Below are positions 44,031 to 51,819 of a DNA stretch of 64,000 nt, in pieces. Position 1 is the stretch's first letter; each line of letters opens with the position of its first letter. Source of the stretch: W0P28-013 sp051870755 (GTDB lineage: Bacteria; Bacteroidota; Bacteroidia; Bacteroidales; Paludibacteraceae); contig JBJECE010000034.1 of NCBI GenBank assembly GCA_051870755.1, positions 41,390-105,389 on the forward strand, in the 5' to 3' direction. The position numbers and the translations under genes were made by a program. Under the pieces are notes generated by a model. It made no database searches and was not told the DNA's origin. It saw only the letters and a program-made list of their open reading frames with translations.

Positions 44031-44948
44031 ATGTTGCTCCTTCAAGACATCGCGACACCGGTCATTTTGCCGGCCGATTCGCTGCGGCAAGTTACCGAAA
44101 CCATCATCCAAAAGGTACAAGAAGACCCCAACGCCTTCTGGACACAACTTTTGCACGATGCCATCACGTTCGGCATAAAAGTGGTCATTGCGCTGATTAT
44201 CTACATGTTAGGCGCATGGCTGATCAAGCGGGTAAAAAAACTGCTGCTACGCATTTTCGAACGCCGCCACACCGAGCGCACGCTGGCCTCGTTCGTTTCT
44301 TCTACCGTTTCCATATCGCTCACCGTTCTGCTGATCATCATCACCATCAGCACATTGGGAGTCGATACCACATCGTTAGCGGCGCTCTTAGCTGCCGGCG
44401 GCATGGCCATCGGTATGGCTATGAGCGGCACGGTGCAAAACTTTGCCGGCGGCATTATGTTGCTGGTTTTCAAACCGTTCAAAGTGGGCGATTTCATCAC
44501 AGCGCAAGGTTTTAGCGGCACAGTAACCGATGTCAGCATCGTCAGTACAAAAATCGTCAGTACCGATAATCATGTCGTGATTATTCCGAACGGTACCTTG
44601 TCAAATGGCAACATCGACAACTACTCGGCCAACCCGTTACGACGCGTCGATGTGGAGATTTCGGTTGCTTACGGCACCGATGCCGACCGTTGCATCGAAA
44701 CTATTTTGAACATCATACGCTGCGACACTCGCATCATTGATGCACAGACACCCGGAGCTGCCGACCCGTTCGTGGCTCTCTCGGCCCTCAACTCCAGCGA
44801 CATCACGTTCATCGTCCGCGTATGGGCGCGCACTACCGACTATTGGAACGTGCGTTTCGATCTGACAAAAGCGCTATACACCCAACTGCCGCAACAAGGC
44901 TTCGAATTTGCCTACCCGCACATGGACGTTACAATTACAAAAAATTGA
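44031..44948 (+). CDS. Small-conductance mechanosensitive channel (MscS family)
   Basis: A 305-residue protein with an N-terminal extracytoplasmic stretch, three membrane segments (about 48-70, 88-108, 112-132) and the pore helix GGMAIGMAMSGTVQNFAGGIML (given here as GGMAIG-MAMSG-TVQNFAGG). A soluble beta domain (about 150-200: FKVGDFITAQGFSGTV, VIIPNGTLSNGNIDN) and a cytoplasmic vestibule follow. It releases solutes under osmotic shock. Gap of 6 bases to the SDR upstream and 7 to the SDR downstream, so the three are one transcript. Why a channel sits between two SDR paralogues is unexplained. Confidence 0.93.
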   Translation: MLLLQDIATPVILPADSLRQVTETIIQKVQEDPNAFWTQLLHDAITFGIKVVIALIIYMLGAWLIKRVKKLLLRIFERRHTERTLASFVSSTVSISLTVLLIIITISTLGVDTTSLAALLAAGGMAIGMAMSGTVQNFAGGIMLLVFKPFKVGDFITAQGFSGTVTDVSIVSTKIVSTDNHVVIIPNGTLSNGNIDNYSANPLRRVDVEISVAYGTDADRCIETILNIIRCDTRIIDAQTPGAADPFVALSALNSSDITFIVRVWARTTDYWNVRFDLTKALYTQLPQQGFEFAYPHMDVTITKN

Positions 44949-44955
44949 ATATCAA

Positions 44956-45738
44956 ATGTTTGCACTCGTTACAGGAGCCTCGTCGGGCATGGGCGTGCAC
45001 TACGCCACGCAGTTGGCACGCGACTATCACTACGACCTTTTGCTGGTGAGCAATCAGGCACAAGAGTTGCACGAAGTGGCTACGCGCTTGGCTGCCGACT
45101 ACCACATCACCGCCATCGACTATTGCGCCGATTTGTCCGACCAAAACGCCGCCGAGCAGTTGTTCGACTTTGCAAAACAACAGCAAATCGAAGTCGATGT
45201 GCTGATAAACAACGCCGGCATACTCATTTTCCGCGAATTGGCACAAACGCCGATGCCCAAATTGCAAACACTGCTGATGCTGCACATGGTTACACTCACC
45301 AAACTATGCAAACTCTTTGGCGAAGAGATGTGCCAACGCCGGCACGGCTACATTCTGAATATGAGTTCGATGACCGCATGGATGACCATGCCCGGCATAC
45401 AATGCTACAACGCCAGCAAAGCCTATGTACTCAATTTTTCGAAAGCCCTGTGGTACGAATACAAACGCTACGGCGTGCATGTGTTGGCCGTTACGCCGGG
45501 AACCATCAACACGCCGCTGTTCGACCTGCCCGACAAAATGCGCCGTCTGCTGTTGGCTGTCGGCATTTCGATGCAGCCCGAAACGTTGGTGCGCCGCGCA
45601 CTGAAAAAATTGTTCCGAAGTTGGAAAAAACGCTCGATGCCGGGAGCGTGGAACTATATCATCGTACCGATTATCAGCCATTTGCCCGATTGGTTCGTAT
45701 TTGCAGCGATGAAACGGCTGCCCCAATTCAGCCACTAA
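44956..45738 (+). CDS. Short-chain dehydrogenase/reductase, copy 2
   Basis: A 260-residue classical SDR from the ATG at 44956 (MFALVTGASSGMGVHYATQL). Motifs: TGASSGMG (6-13), NNAG (85-88), NMSSMT (about 135-140) and YNASK with Tyr 151/Lys 155. It matches copy 1 residue for residue in the core (for example FGEEMCQR and WMTMPGIQ), so it arose by duplication. Convergent with the DUF4465-like gene. Confidence 0.88.
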   Translation: MFALVTGASSGMGVHYATQLARDYHYDLLLVSNQAQELHEVATRLAADYHITAIDYCADLSDQNAAEQLFDFAKQQQIEVDVLINNAGILIFRELAQTPMPKLQTLLMLHMVTLTKLCKLFGEEMCQRRHGYILNMSSMTAWMTMPGIQCYNASKAYVLNFSKALWYEYKRYGVHVLAVTPGTINTPLFDLPDKMRRLLLAVGISMQPETLVRRALKKLFRSWKKRSMPGAWNYIIVPIISHLPDWFVFAAMKRLPQFSH

Positions 45739-45745
45739 CACCCCC

Positions 45746-45781
45746 AAAAAAAGCCTTTCGGATTTCACAACCCAAAAGGCT
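45746..45781 (-). terminator. Terminator of the riboswitch-controlled gene
   Basis: On the reverse strand AGCCTTT pairs with AAAGGCT and is followed by seven T residues (A run at 45746-45752 on the forward strand). It lies between convergent genes; the forward reading lacks a good T run. Confidence 0.8.
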
Positions 45782-45817
45782 CCCTTTCAATTTTTAATTT
45801 TGGACAACAATCGTTCT

Positions 45818-46822
45818 TTATCGAACGATTTTTTGCAGTTGGTCATTGCACTTCACAATATAAACGCCTTTCGGCCAATTAGTTGTACATATAATCGTCT
45901 CGGTTGTGGTCAGCACACGAGTCCCCGAAATCGTATAGATTTCAATCGGTGCAATCGCATTGACCACCTCGATATAATCAGCCTGCATACAAATCACCAA
46001 TGTGGGCGCCTCAACTTGGTCGGGTAAAGCTACTGTCGCGCCGCCCTTGCGTACCTGCAACCCATCTAAGCAGAAATAGGCCGGCGTATTCATAAAACCA
46101 TAATTGACATCGCTTGAGGCCATCGTAAAGGCCAGACCTGACACGTTGCCCAACACGCTCAAATCAACCCATTCCCATTGTGTATTGACTTTCCATTCCG
46201 ACTCATTCGACGAACGGTAATCGGCCAAATAAACTACTACATCCTGCTTGGAGTCGTCAATTTCCAAATTCTCATCCAACGCATGAATTTTCAATACCAG
46301 CGTATCGCCTTGACCAAACTTTTTGGCAATAGCATCGCCATTCTGTATCGAATGATACGTTTGAGCGTCGTTGCAAACATACATACCAACCGCCTCATAA
46401 GTGTTGCCATCGTTGAAAAGCATCATATTGGAACTCGGTTCGCCATTTTCATTAGTCCATGTATAATACTCGGAATAATAGCCCACCAGATAAGGTGTAC
46501 CCAAACCGGCGACTCCGCCTTTAGCCATACAGCCAAACGCATTCAACGTGTCGGACGACACACGTGCCACAGTGAAACCTTCCCACGATGTTCCGCCGTA
46601 ACTACTCAAGCTCGGCAAATGCGAAAACATAAAATTCTGCACCTCAAAATAGGTATAATCGGCAGCATTATACGTTTCCGTCCACACATCGTTAGTACCA
46701 AAAACAAAAGTTTCAGGATTGCTCGGTTTGGACAAATCCAACGTAATAGTTTCAGCAGCCTGTGCCGCCAACAAACAAGCAGCCAGCGAAAACGCTGTAC
46801 AAAAGATAAATTTTCTGTTCAT
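45818..46822 (-). CDS. Cobalamin-regulated secreted protein, DUF4465-like, with T9SS tail
   Basis: A 334-residue protein started at ATG 46822 (MNRKFIFCTAFSLAACLLAA), with cleavage near AQA-A. Body: TITLDLSKPSNPETF, YFEVQNFMFSHLPS, WEGFTVARVSSD, VVYLADYRS and a C-terminal WVDLSVLGNVSGLAF and YFCLDGLQV. This pattern fits DUF4465 proteins. The end (PIEIYTISGTRVL, then WPKGVYIVKC) is a type A T9SS sorting domain. A cobalamin riboswitch lies upstream in the leader, so expression should be repressed by B12. It is not a lipoprotein and no BtuB lies beside it. A role in capturing corrinoids outside the cell is inference. Confidence 0.75.
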   Translation of the reverse strand: MNRKFIFCTAFSLAACLLAAQAAETITLDLSKPSNPETFVFGTNDVWTETYNAADYTYFEVQNFMFSHLPSLSSYGGTSWEGFTVARVSSDTLNAFGCMAKGGVAGLGTPYLVGYYSEYYTWTNENGEPSSNMMLFNDGNTYEAVGMYVCNDAQTYHSIQNGDAIAKKFGQGDTLVLKIHALDENLEIDDSKQDVVVYLADYRSSNESEWKVNTQWEWVDLSVLGNVSGLAFTMASSDVNYGFMNTPAYFCLDGLQVRKGGATVALPDQVEAPTLVICMQADYIEVVNAIAPIEIYTISGTRVLTTTETIICTTNWPKGVYIVKCNDQLQKIVR

Positions 46823-47033
46823 GTGTTTTGATTTTATTGGTTTAACAACAAAAATAACTCCACAATCGTACCTACCCAATTGTCAGTTACTTTCGAGGCC
46901 TGCCCAGAAACGACAAAACAATCGACTCCAAGCAAGCAAAAACAGGCCGTATATGAACGAAACCGTCGGGGAGAACACACTCTCCCTTATGAACTTCGAC
47001 GCTCTATTCCTCGAAAGCGCGATGACAACATAT

Positions 47034-47212
47034 TTGGCAGGTCTTCTGACTCGTTCCCGATTCACACGCCTTCCCATCCTCACACAAGAAGCAGGACAGT
47101 GGCAAAAGTTTTGCGCAAATCGTTTAATTAGAACTCACAGCAGCGGGTCTGTTCAGGATTTTCACCTGATTCCCTATTCTTCCGCGACGCGAACACGACA
47201 CGGAAACCAAAC
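47034..47212 (-). promoter_or_regulatory. Cobalamin riboswitch
   Basis: On the reverse strand the conserved aptamer core is easy to recognise: GGGAATCAGGTGAAAATCC, then ACAGACCCGCTGCTGTGAG at about 47136-47176, GCCACTG at about 47097-47103, GGGAAGGCGTG near 47070, and the 3' segment GAGTCAGAAGACCTGCC at 47036-47053. It sits in a leader of about 400 nt ahead of the DUF4465-like gene. Between aptamer and ATG a GGGAGA/TCTCCC hairpin (46969-46986) may be part of the expression platform; no T run follows it. Confidence 0.93.
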
Positions 47213-47229
47213 ATTGCATATTAACGTTG

Positions 47230-47237
47230 CAAAGATA
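47230..47237 (-). promoter_or_regulatory. -7 element of the riboswitch leader
   Basis: Reverse-strand TAtcTTTG, just upstream of the aptamer. No TTTG at the normal distance; instead an inverted repeat GCGACA-TG-TGTCGC lies at 47255-47268. Confidence 0.55.
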
Positions 47238-47318
47238 CAATATTTTTGTGTAACTGCGACATGTGTCGCCGTTTTTTTTTACACCGATCAGTGAAATTTT
47301 TAACGCGCCCGACCTCTC

Positions 47319-48152
47319 TCATTTGCGCGCTACCACAAAACGCTCTTTACCGAACATATCGCGCAACACCGACACCATGTCAAAGCCTTTCGACTGCAAC
47401 AAGGCGGCTGTGGCAGCGCCAAAACGATGATTGATTTCGAAAAAAAGTTGCCCACCAACCGCCAAATGCGACACGGCAAAATCGGCAATGGCGCGATAAA
47501 ACAACAGCGGGTCGTCGTCGGGGACGAACAACGCCAATGCGGGCTCGTAATCCAGCACATTGGCCGACATCGACACACGCTCCGATTCGGTTACATACGG
47601 TGGATTGCTCACAATGGCATCGAACATAGGCGCATCAGTCGGCACATCGTGCAAAATATCTACCCGACAAAAATCCACGGCTACGCCCTGCCGTTGAGCA
47701 TTGTCGGCAGCCACAACCAGAGCATCGGGCGAAACATCGTAGGCCGTGATATGCGCCTGCGGCAAACATTTAGCCAACGCAACAGCAATACAACCACTGC
47801 CCGTACCAATATCCAAAATGTCGGCCGTTGCAGACACGTGGTGTTGAACCAACGACACAAGTTGCGCCGTTTCGGGACGCGGAATCAACACGCGTCCATC
47901 CACGCCGAACGTCATATCGCAAAACTCGGTCGCGCCCAAAATATACTGTATCGGTTCGTAGCGTTTCAGGCGATCCACCGCATCGGCAATCTGCGTCTGC
48001 TGTGCAGCAGTGAGTATTAAGTCGTTGTGTGTCAGCATATCGACGAGCGACCAGCCTGCTACATGCTGCAACAAAAAACGAACAAGAGCCTTCAGTTCAC
48101 CCTGCGGATAAAAACCTGAAAGCTCTTTTTCTATTTGTCGAACGATCGACAT
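47319..48152 (-). CDS. prmC: Release factor glutamine methyltransferase
   Basis: A 277-residue SAM-dependent methyltransferase that modifies the GGQ glutamine of release factors. An N-terminal helical domain (1-80) is followed by LIPRPETAQLVSL, the SAM loop DIGTGSGCIAVALA and the catalytic VSNPPYVTESER. Length normal. Follows dnaN on the same strand with a 9-base gap, so it is translated from the dnaN transcript. Confidence 0.93.
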   Translation of the reverse strand: MSIVRQIEKELSGFYPQGELKALVRFLLQHVAGWSLVDMLTHNDLILTAAQQTQIADAVDRLKRYEPIQYILGATEFCDMTFGVDGRVLIPRPETAQLVSLVQHHVSATADILDIGTGSGCIAVALAKCLPQAHITAYDVSPDALVVAADNAQRQGVAVDFCRVDILHDVPTDAPMFDAIVSNPPYVTESERVSMSANVLDYEPALALFVPDDDPLLFYRAIADFAVSHLAVGGQLFFEINHRFGAATAALLQSKGFDMVSVLRDMFGKERFVVARK

Positions 48153-48161
48153 GTCCGCGCG

Positions 48162-49286
48162 TTATTCGGACAACAGCATCGGCATCAACAACATCAGCAA
48201 ATCTTCGTCGGCCTCGTTCTCGAACGGCAGGATAACGCCGGCACGCGACGGGTCGGCCAAAGCCATGACAATATCGCTGCTGCTGATATTATTGAGAATG
48301 TCAATCAGGAACGGTGCTTTGAAGCCAATCGTGATGTCGTTGCCTTCGTATTGGCAAACCAACGTCTCTTCGGCCGAAGTCGAGAAGTCGATGTCCTGCG
48401 CCGAAACCACCAATTGGTTGTTCGAAATGGCCAATTTTATCAAGCCGGTGCCTTGATTCGAGAAGGCAAACACACGTCGTGCGGCATTCATCAACGACAC
48501 GCGGTCGATAATCAGCCGATACGGATTATTCTGAGGAATGACGCCGTTGTAATTCGGGAAACGGCCTTCGATTTGACGGCAAACCATCGTATAGGTCGGC
48601 AAACGGAAGGCGATGTTTTTTTGGTCGAACGAAATCTCGACATCGCCGGCCTCTTTGGCAATGACCGCTTTGAGCAGGCCGGCCGGTTTTTTGGGCAGAA
48701 TGAACGATGATTCGATGCCGCTCTTCACCGCCATACTCTTGAGGCGAACAAGTTTGTGGGCATCGGTGGCCACAAACGTTACATCTTCGGGTTTGATGTC
48801 GAAGAAAATACCGGTCATGGTCGGGCGCAAATCGTCGTCGGCAGTGGCAAACACAGCTTTCGACACGCCATTGGCCAACACCTCAACAGGCATGGTCAGC
48901 GTTTGGGCATCGTCGCCCAAAACCGGCAAGGTGGGATATTCGTCGCCACGCAGGCCGATGAAGTTGTAGTTACCATTGGCAGTTTTGACCACTACGGCCA
49001 AATTCTCTTCGTCAATATCGAACTGCAACGGCTGCTCGGCAAACTCTTTGAGCGAATCCATCAACAGTTTGGCATTCACGGCCAAGCAGATGTCGCCTGA
49101 CGCTTGCTCTACTTCCAGCGACGTTACCAACGTGGTTTCCAAGTCGGAAGCCGTCAACGACAAGGTGTTTCCTTGCAACTTCAGCAAAAAATTCTCGAGT
49201 ATAGGCAGCGAACTTTTGGAATTGATGACGCGACCTATCGATTGCAAATGGCTCAACAGAGCCGAACTTGATACGATAAAATTCAT
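48162..49286 (-). CDS. dnaN: DNA polymerase III beta sliding clamp
   Basis: A 374-residue protein with the three repeated clamp domains. Recognisable stretches are MNFIVSSSALLSHLQSIGRVI at the start (here abbreviated MNFIVSSSALLSHL), LPILENFLLKL, GIFFDIKPEDVTFVATDAHKLV and the closing LMLLMPMLLSE. It encircles DNA and tethers the polymerase. Placement next to prmC, far from dnaA, is common in Bacteroidota. It has its own promoter (49327-49357, reverse). Confidence 0.96.
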   Translation of the reverse strand: MNFIVSSSALLSHLQSIGRVINSKSSLPILENFLLKLQGNTLSLTASDLETTLVTSLEVEQASGDICLAVNAKLLMDSLKEFAEQPLQFDIDEENLAVVVKTANGNYNFIGLRGDEYPTLPVLGDDAQTLTMPVEVLANGVSKAVFATADDDLRPTMTGIFFDIKPEDVTFVATDAHKLVRLKSMAVKSGIESSFILPKKPAGLLKAVIAKEAGDVEISFDQKNIAFRLPTYTMVCRQIEGRFPNYNGVIPQNNPYRLIIDRVSLMNAARRVFAFSNQGTGLIKLAISNNQLVVSAQDIDFSTSAEETLVCQYEGNDITIGFKAPFLIDILNNISSSDIVMALADPSRAGVILPFENEADEDLLMLLMPMLLSE

Positions 49287-49326
49287 ATTGATTGAGTTTT
49301 GTTTTATTATTCCCCTTTGTAACTTG

Positions 49327-49357
49327 CAAAGTTACGAAACAATTTTGAAAAATCCAA
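49327..49357 (-). promoter_or_regulatory. Bacteroidota promoter of dnaN
   Basis: Reverse strand: TTG at 49357-49355, 20-base gap, TAacTTTG at 49334-49327. The ATG at 49286 is 40 bases downstream. Confidence 0.75.
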
Positions 49358-49396
49358 TTTTAAGCGCACTTTTTTTGCATAAATTGTCGAAAAATA

Positions 49397-50137
49397 TTAT
49401 TCGACATCGGGCGCAAAGATGATATTAGCCTTGCAGCACGACCGTCCCGACGGTGCTTTCAGGTCGAAACGGAACGCACAATCGCTCTTGACTTCGCGCA
49501 AAATGGCTATCTGTTCGCCAAAAACGGCTTCGTGCGTATAGTTGATATCGAACACGGCGATGTGCCGATGTTCAAACTGCTGAATATCAAGCGTATCGAG
49601 CATCCATTGCACATATTTCATGCTGTTGGTGTGGGCGTTGAAATCGATGTCGCTGTAGCGCACGGTGTGCATGGCCGTCGGCTCGCCCTGAAGGTCGTCG
49701 ATGCGCGGTGGCGCCGGCACAGCAAAGGTCTGTTCGACAATGAACGGCGTCATATTGACCATTTGCAGCAAATCGACCGGGCGACGTGTTTCAAAATTGA
49801 TAACCGACCACAGCGAAGTGGCTTGGGCAATGACACTGCCGTCGGCTGCCGACACACGGAAATTACGTCCGGTAACCAAACGGCCGCAATCGTGCACCCA
49901 CGTTTCGATGGTGATGCGCTCGTCGATCAGCGGCAGGCGCGACAACTCGATATGCAGGCGCGACAGCACCCACGACAACCCGCGCCGATACAACTGTTCG
50001 AGTCCAACGCCAAGTTGTTCGGCCGCCAAACCGGCCGTGTTCAGCAGGCAACCACCCAACGCAGGCAGCGATTGGTGGCGGGTAAAATCGACCTCTTGCG
50101 CCGACACTTCAAAGGTTTGTCGATATGGGAGCATCAT
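49397..50137 (-). CDS. Acyl-ACP thioesterase
   Basis: A 246-residue double hot-dog protein: YRQTFEVSAQEVDFTRHQSL at the N-terminus, WVLSRLHIELSRLP, the ITIETWVHDCGRL stretch, and a second half with VRYSDIDFNAHTNSMKYVQWMLD carrying the Asp, Asn and His of the catalytic site. Matches acyl-ACP thioesterases of Bacteroidota, which release fatty acids from ACP. The stop almost touches the next gene's start; the PAP2 gene upstream ends one base before. Substrate chain length unknown. Confidence 0.88.
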   Translation of the reverse strand: MMLPYRQTFEVSAQEVDFTRHQSLPALGGCLLNTAGLAAEQLGVGLEQLYRRGLSWVLSRLHIELSRLPLIDERITIETWVHDCGRLVTGRNFRVSAADGSVIAQATSLWSVINFETRRPVDLLQMVNMTPFIVEQTFAVPAPPRIDDLQGEPTAMHTVRYSDIDFNAHTNSMKYVQWMLDTLDIQQFEHRHIAVFDINYTHEAVFGEQIAILREVKSDCAFRFDLKAPSGRSCCKANIIFAPDVE

Positions 50138-50138
50138 C

Positions 50139-50822
50139 TCAATCGGATTTACGGGTTAAACGACGACACAATGCGGGCAACGAACACTGCGCCCACGCAT
50201 ACGTCCGGCGGCTATACAACCACGCCACCGGCAAAGTGGCCAAAACACCGACCACAGCGCCGGCGCACACATCTTCGGCAAAATGCTGCGACAGATAGAT
50301 GCGCGACCAGCCGGCCACGGCAGCCAATGCGAAAAACAGCAACGCCGTCCATGGTTTTTTGCGGCAGATCAGTGTCAGGCAGAGCATGCACGAAAACGCC
50401 GCCGCAGTATGTCCCGATGGAAAACTATTGACCGCATGCAGCACCACGCCATCGACCTGATGCAGCACCACATCGGGAAAATTGGTTGCAAAAAAGAGGC
50501 TCGGGCGCGGCGCCCCGACCAACATTTTTATCGGATAGACGAACAATGCCGTAACGCCTTGCGCCACCAGCACAAGCAGCGCATCGCCCACTTTGTAGAA
50601 CAGCAAAACGGCCGCCAGCACAAACGGCACAGTCGCGCCGAGTTCGGTGGCATATTTGAAAAACAAGTCTTGCGCAGCGACCATCGCCGGCGAAAAGTGC
50701 GCCACGTAATCCAGCGTCAGCAGCCGATGCAACGACGCTTGATCGGTGCAGACAATGAGCACCGACAGCGCAGCCACAAACACCGCCCAACCGATCAGAA
50801 ATATGGCTAAGGCGCGTTTCAT
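50139..50822 (-). CDS. PAP2-family phosphatase
   Basis: A 227-residue membrane protein with five or six hydrophobic segments. The three PAP2 catalytic motifs are present: KMLVGAPRP, PSGHTAAAF and SRIYLSQHFAEDVCAG, with the catalytic His in PSGH and in SQHFAED. Substrates of this family include undecaprenyl pyrophosphate, lipid A and phosphatidate phosphates; this one cannot be assigned. It overlaps the coiled-coil gene by four bases (ATGA) and is followed by the thioesterase, so the three form a unit. Confidence 0.88.
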   Translation of the reverse strand: MKRALAIFLIGWAVFVAALSVLIVCTDQASLHRLLTLDYVAHFSPAMVAAQDLFFKYATELGATVPFVLAAVLLFYKVGDALLVLVAQGVTALFVYPIKMLVGAPRPSLFFATNFPDVVLHQVDGVVLHAVNSFPSGHTAAAFSCMLCLTLICRKKPWTALLFFALAAVAGWSRIYLSQHFAEDVCAGAVVGVLATLPVAWLYSRRTYAWAQCSLPALCRRLTRKSD

Positions 50823-51718
50823 TTACCTAACATAAATTGCTGTGTACCAATCAGATGACCATCGGCAAAAAGATCGACGCGATAGGTACCGGCTTGCAGC
50901 ACTTCGCCCACAGTCCAATACATCGTAACGGGCAAATCCTCGCCGCCGTATTCGATGGTGCGCTTGCTCGAATAGGCAATGTCGCGATTCTCGTAACGAA
51001 ACACGTCGCCGGCTTTTTTCTGCAACACCACATCGTCGGGCGTCATCAGGCGCAGATAGACGACTTTGTTGCCGGGTTCGGTCGTGTTGTTTTTGGCGAT
51101 GACGAAATCGAACTGAATGAGCGCGATTTTCGACAGGCGTGTCGTCTTTCTTTCGCGCTGACTCAACGTGGTTACAACGATGTTGCGCGCATCCAACTGT
51201 GCGGCTATCGACACTTTTTCGGCCAACACCTGTTTGTCGGCAGCAAGTTGTTCGGCCGTTTTCGATGCTTCGACATATTTTTGCGTAACAGCCTCATTTT
51301 CAGCCACAAGTTTCGTATTCACCGTGTTGAGCGAATCGACCTGCGCGATGTAGTACACCAGCACCTTGCGCACCGAAGCGAGTTCTTTTTTGAGTTCGGC
51401 GATGCGGCGCGCGTTGGTGGCTTTGACGGTGCGCAACTCCTCCAACAGCAGTTGCACGCGCGTCTGCTCCTGATTGAGCCGTTGCAGCAATGAATCGTTG
51501 TCGGTTTTGTACGAATAGCCCTCCAATTCGAGCGACAAATCCTGATATTCGGCTTCGAGTTGCTCCTTTTCGTAAGTCATTTGCTCCACCATTTCGGCCA
51601 TTTCGGTTTCGGTAACGGTCGATTTGTGCCAAAAATAGACCACAGCCGCCGCCATGCCTGCCAATGCCACAACGGCCGCTACTATCCACGCTGTTTTTGC
51701 ACTGTTTGTGTTTGCCAT
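50819..51718 (-). CDS. Membrane-anchored coiled-coil protein of unknown function
   Basis: The start at 51718 (MANTNSAKTAWIVAAVVAL) gives a 299-residue protein with one N-terminal helix (about 9-30), a long periplasmic coiled coil (about 40-195, rich in Glu, Gln, Lys and heptad Leu) and a C-terminal beta domain (about 205-299, IALIQFDFVIAKNN, VTMYWTVGEVLQAGTYRVDLF). A -7-like TAtcTTTG lies on the reverse strand at 51737-51744. No family recognised. It overlaps the PAP2 gene by 4 bases, suggesting a lipid or cell-envelope link. Confidence 0.65.
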   Translation of the reverse strand: MANTNSAKTAWIVAAVVALAGMAAAVVYFWHKSTVTETEMAEMVEQMTYEKEQLEAEYQDLSLELEGYSYKTDNDSLLQRLNQEQTRVQLLLEELRTVKATNARRIAELKKELASVRKVLVYYIAQVDSLNTVNTKLVAENEAVTQKYVEASKTAEQLAADKQVLAEKVSIAAQLDARNIVVTTLSQRERKTTRLSKIALIQFDFVIAKNNTTEPGNKVVYLRLMTPDDVVLQKKAGDVFRYENRDIAYSSKRTIEYGGEDLPVTMYWTVGEVLQAGTYRVDLFADGHLIGTQQFMLGK

Positions 51719-51736
51719 AAGTCGTAAATTTTTGCG

Positions 51737-51744
51737 CAAAGATA
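51737..51744 (-). promoter_or_regulatory. -7 element ahead of the coiled-coil gene
   Basis: Reverse-strand TAtcTTTG, about 18 bases before the ATG at 51718. A TTTG is present at 51762-51759 but only 14 bases upstream. Confidence 0.45.
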
Positions 51745-51819
51745 CTATTTTTTTACGACAAAAGCAGGAAACAACTGCGTATTTCCCACTTTTGACGTTT
51801 TATTTTTTGACAAATCGTG

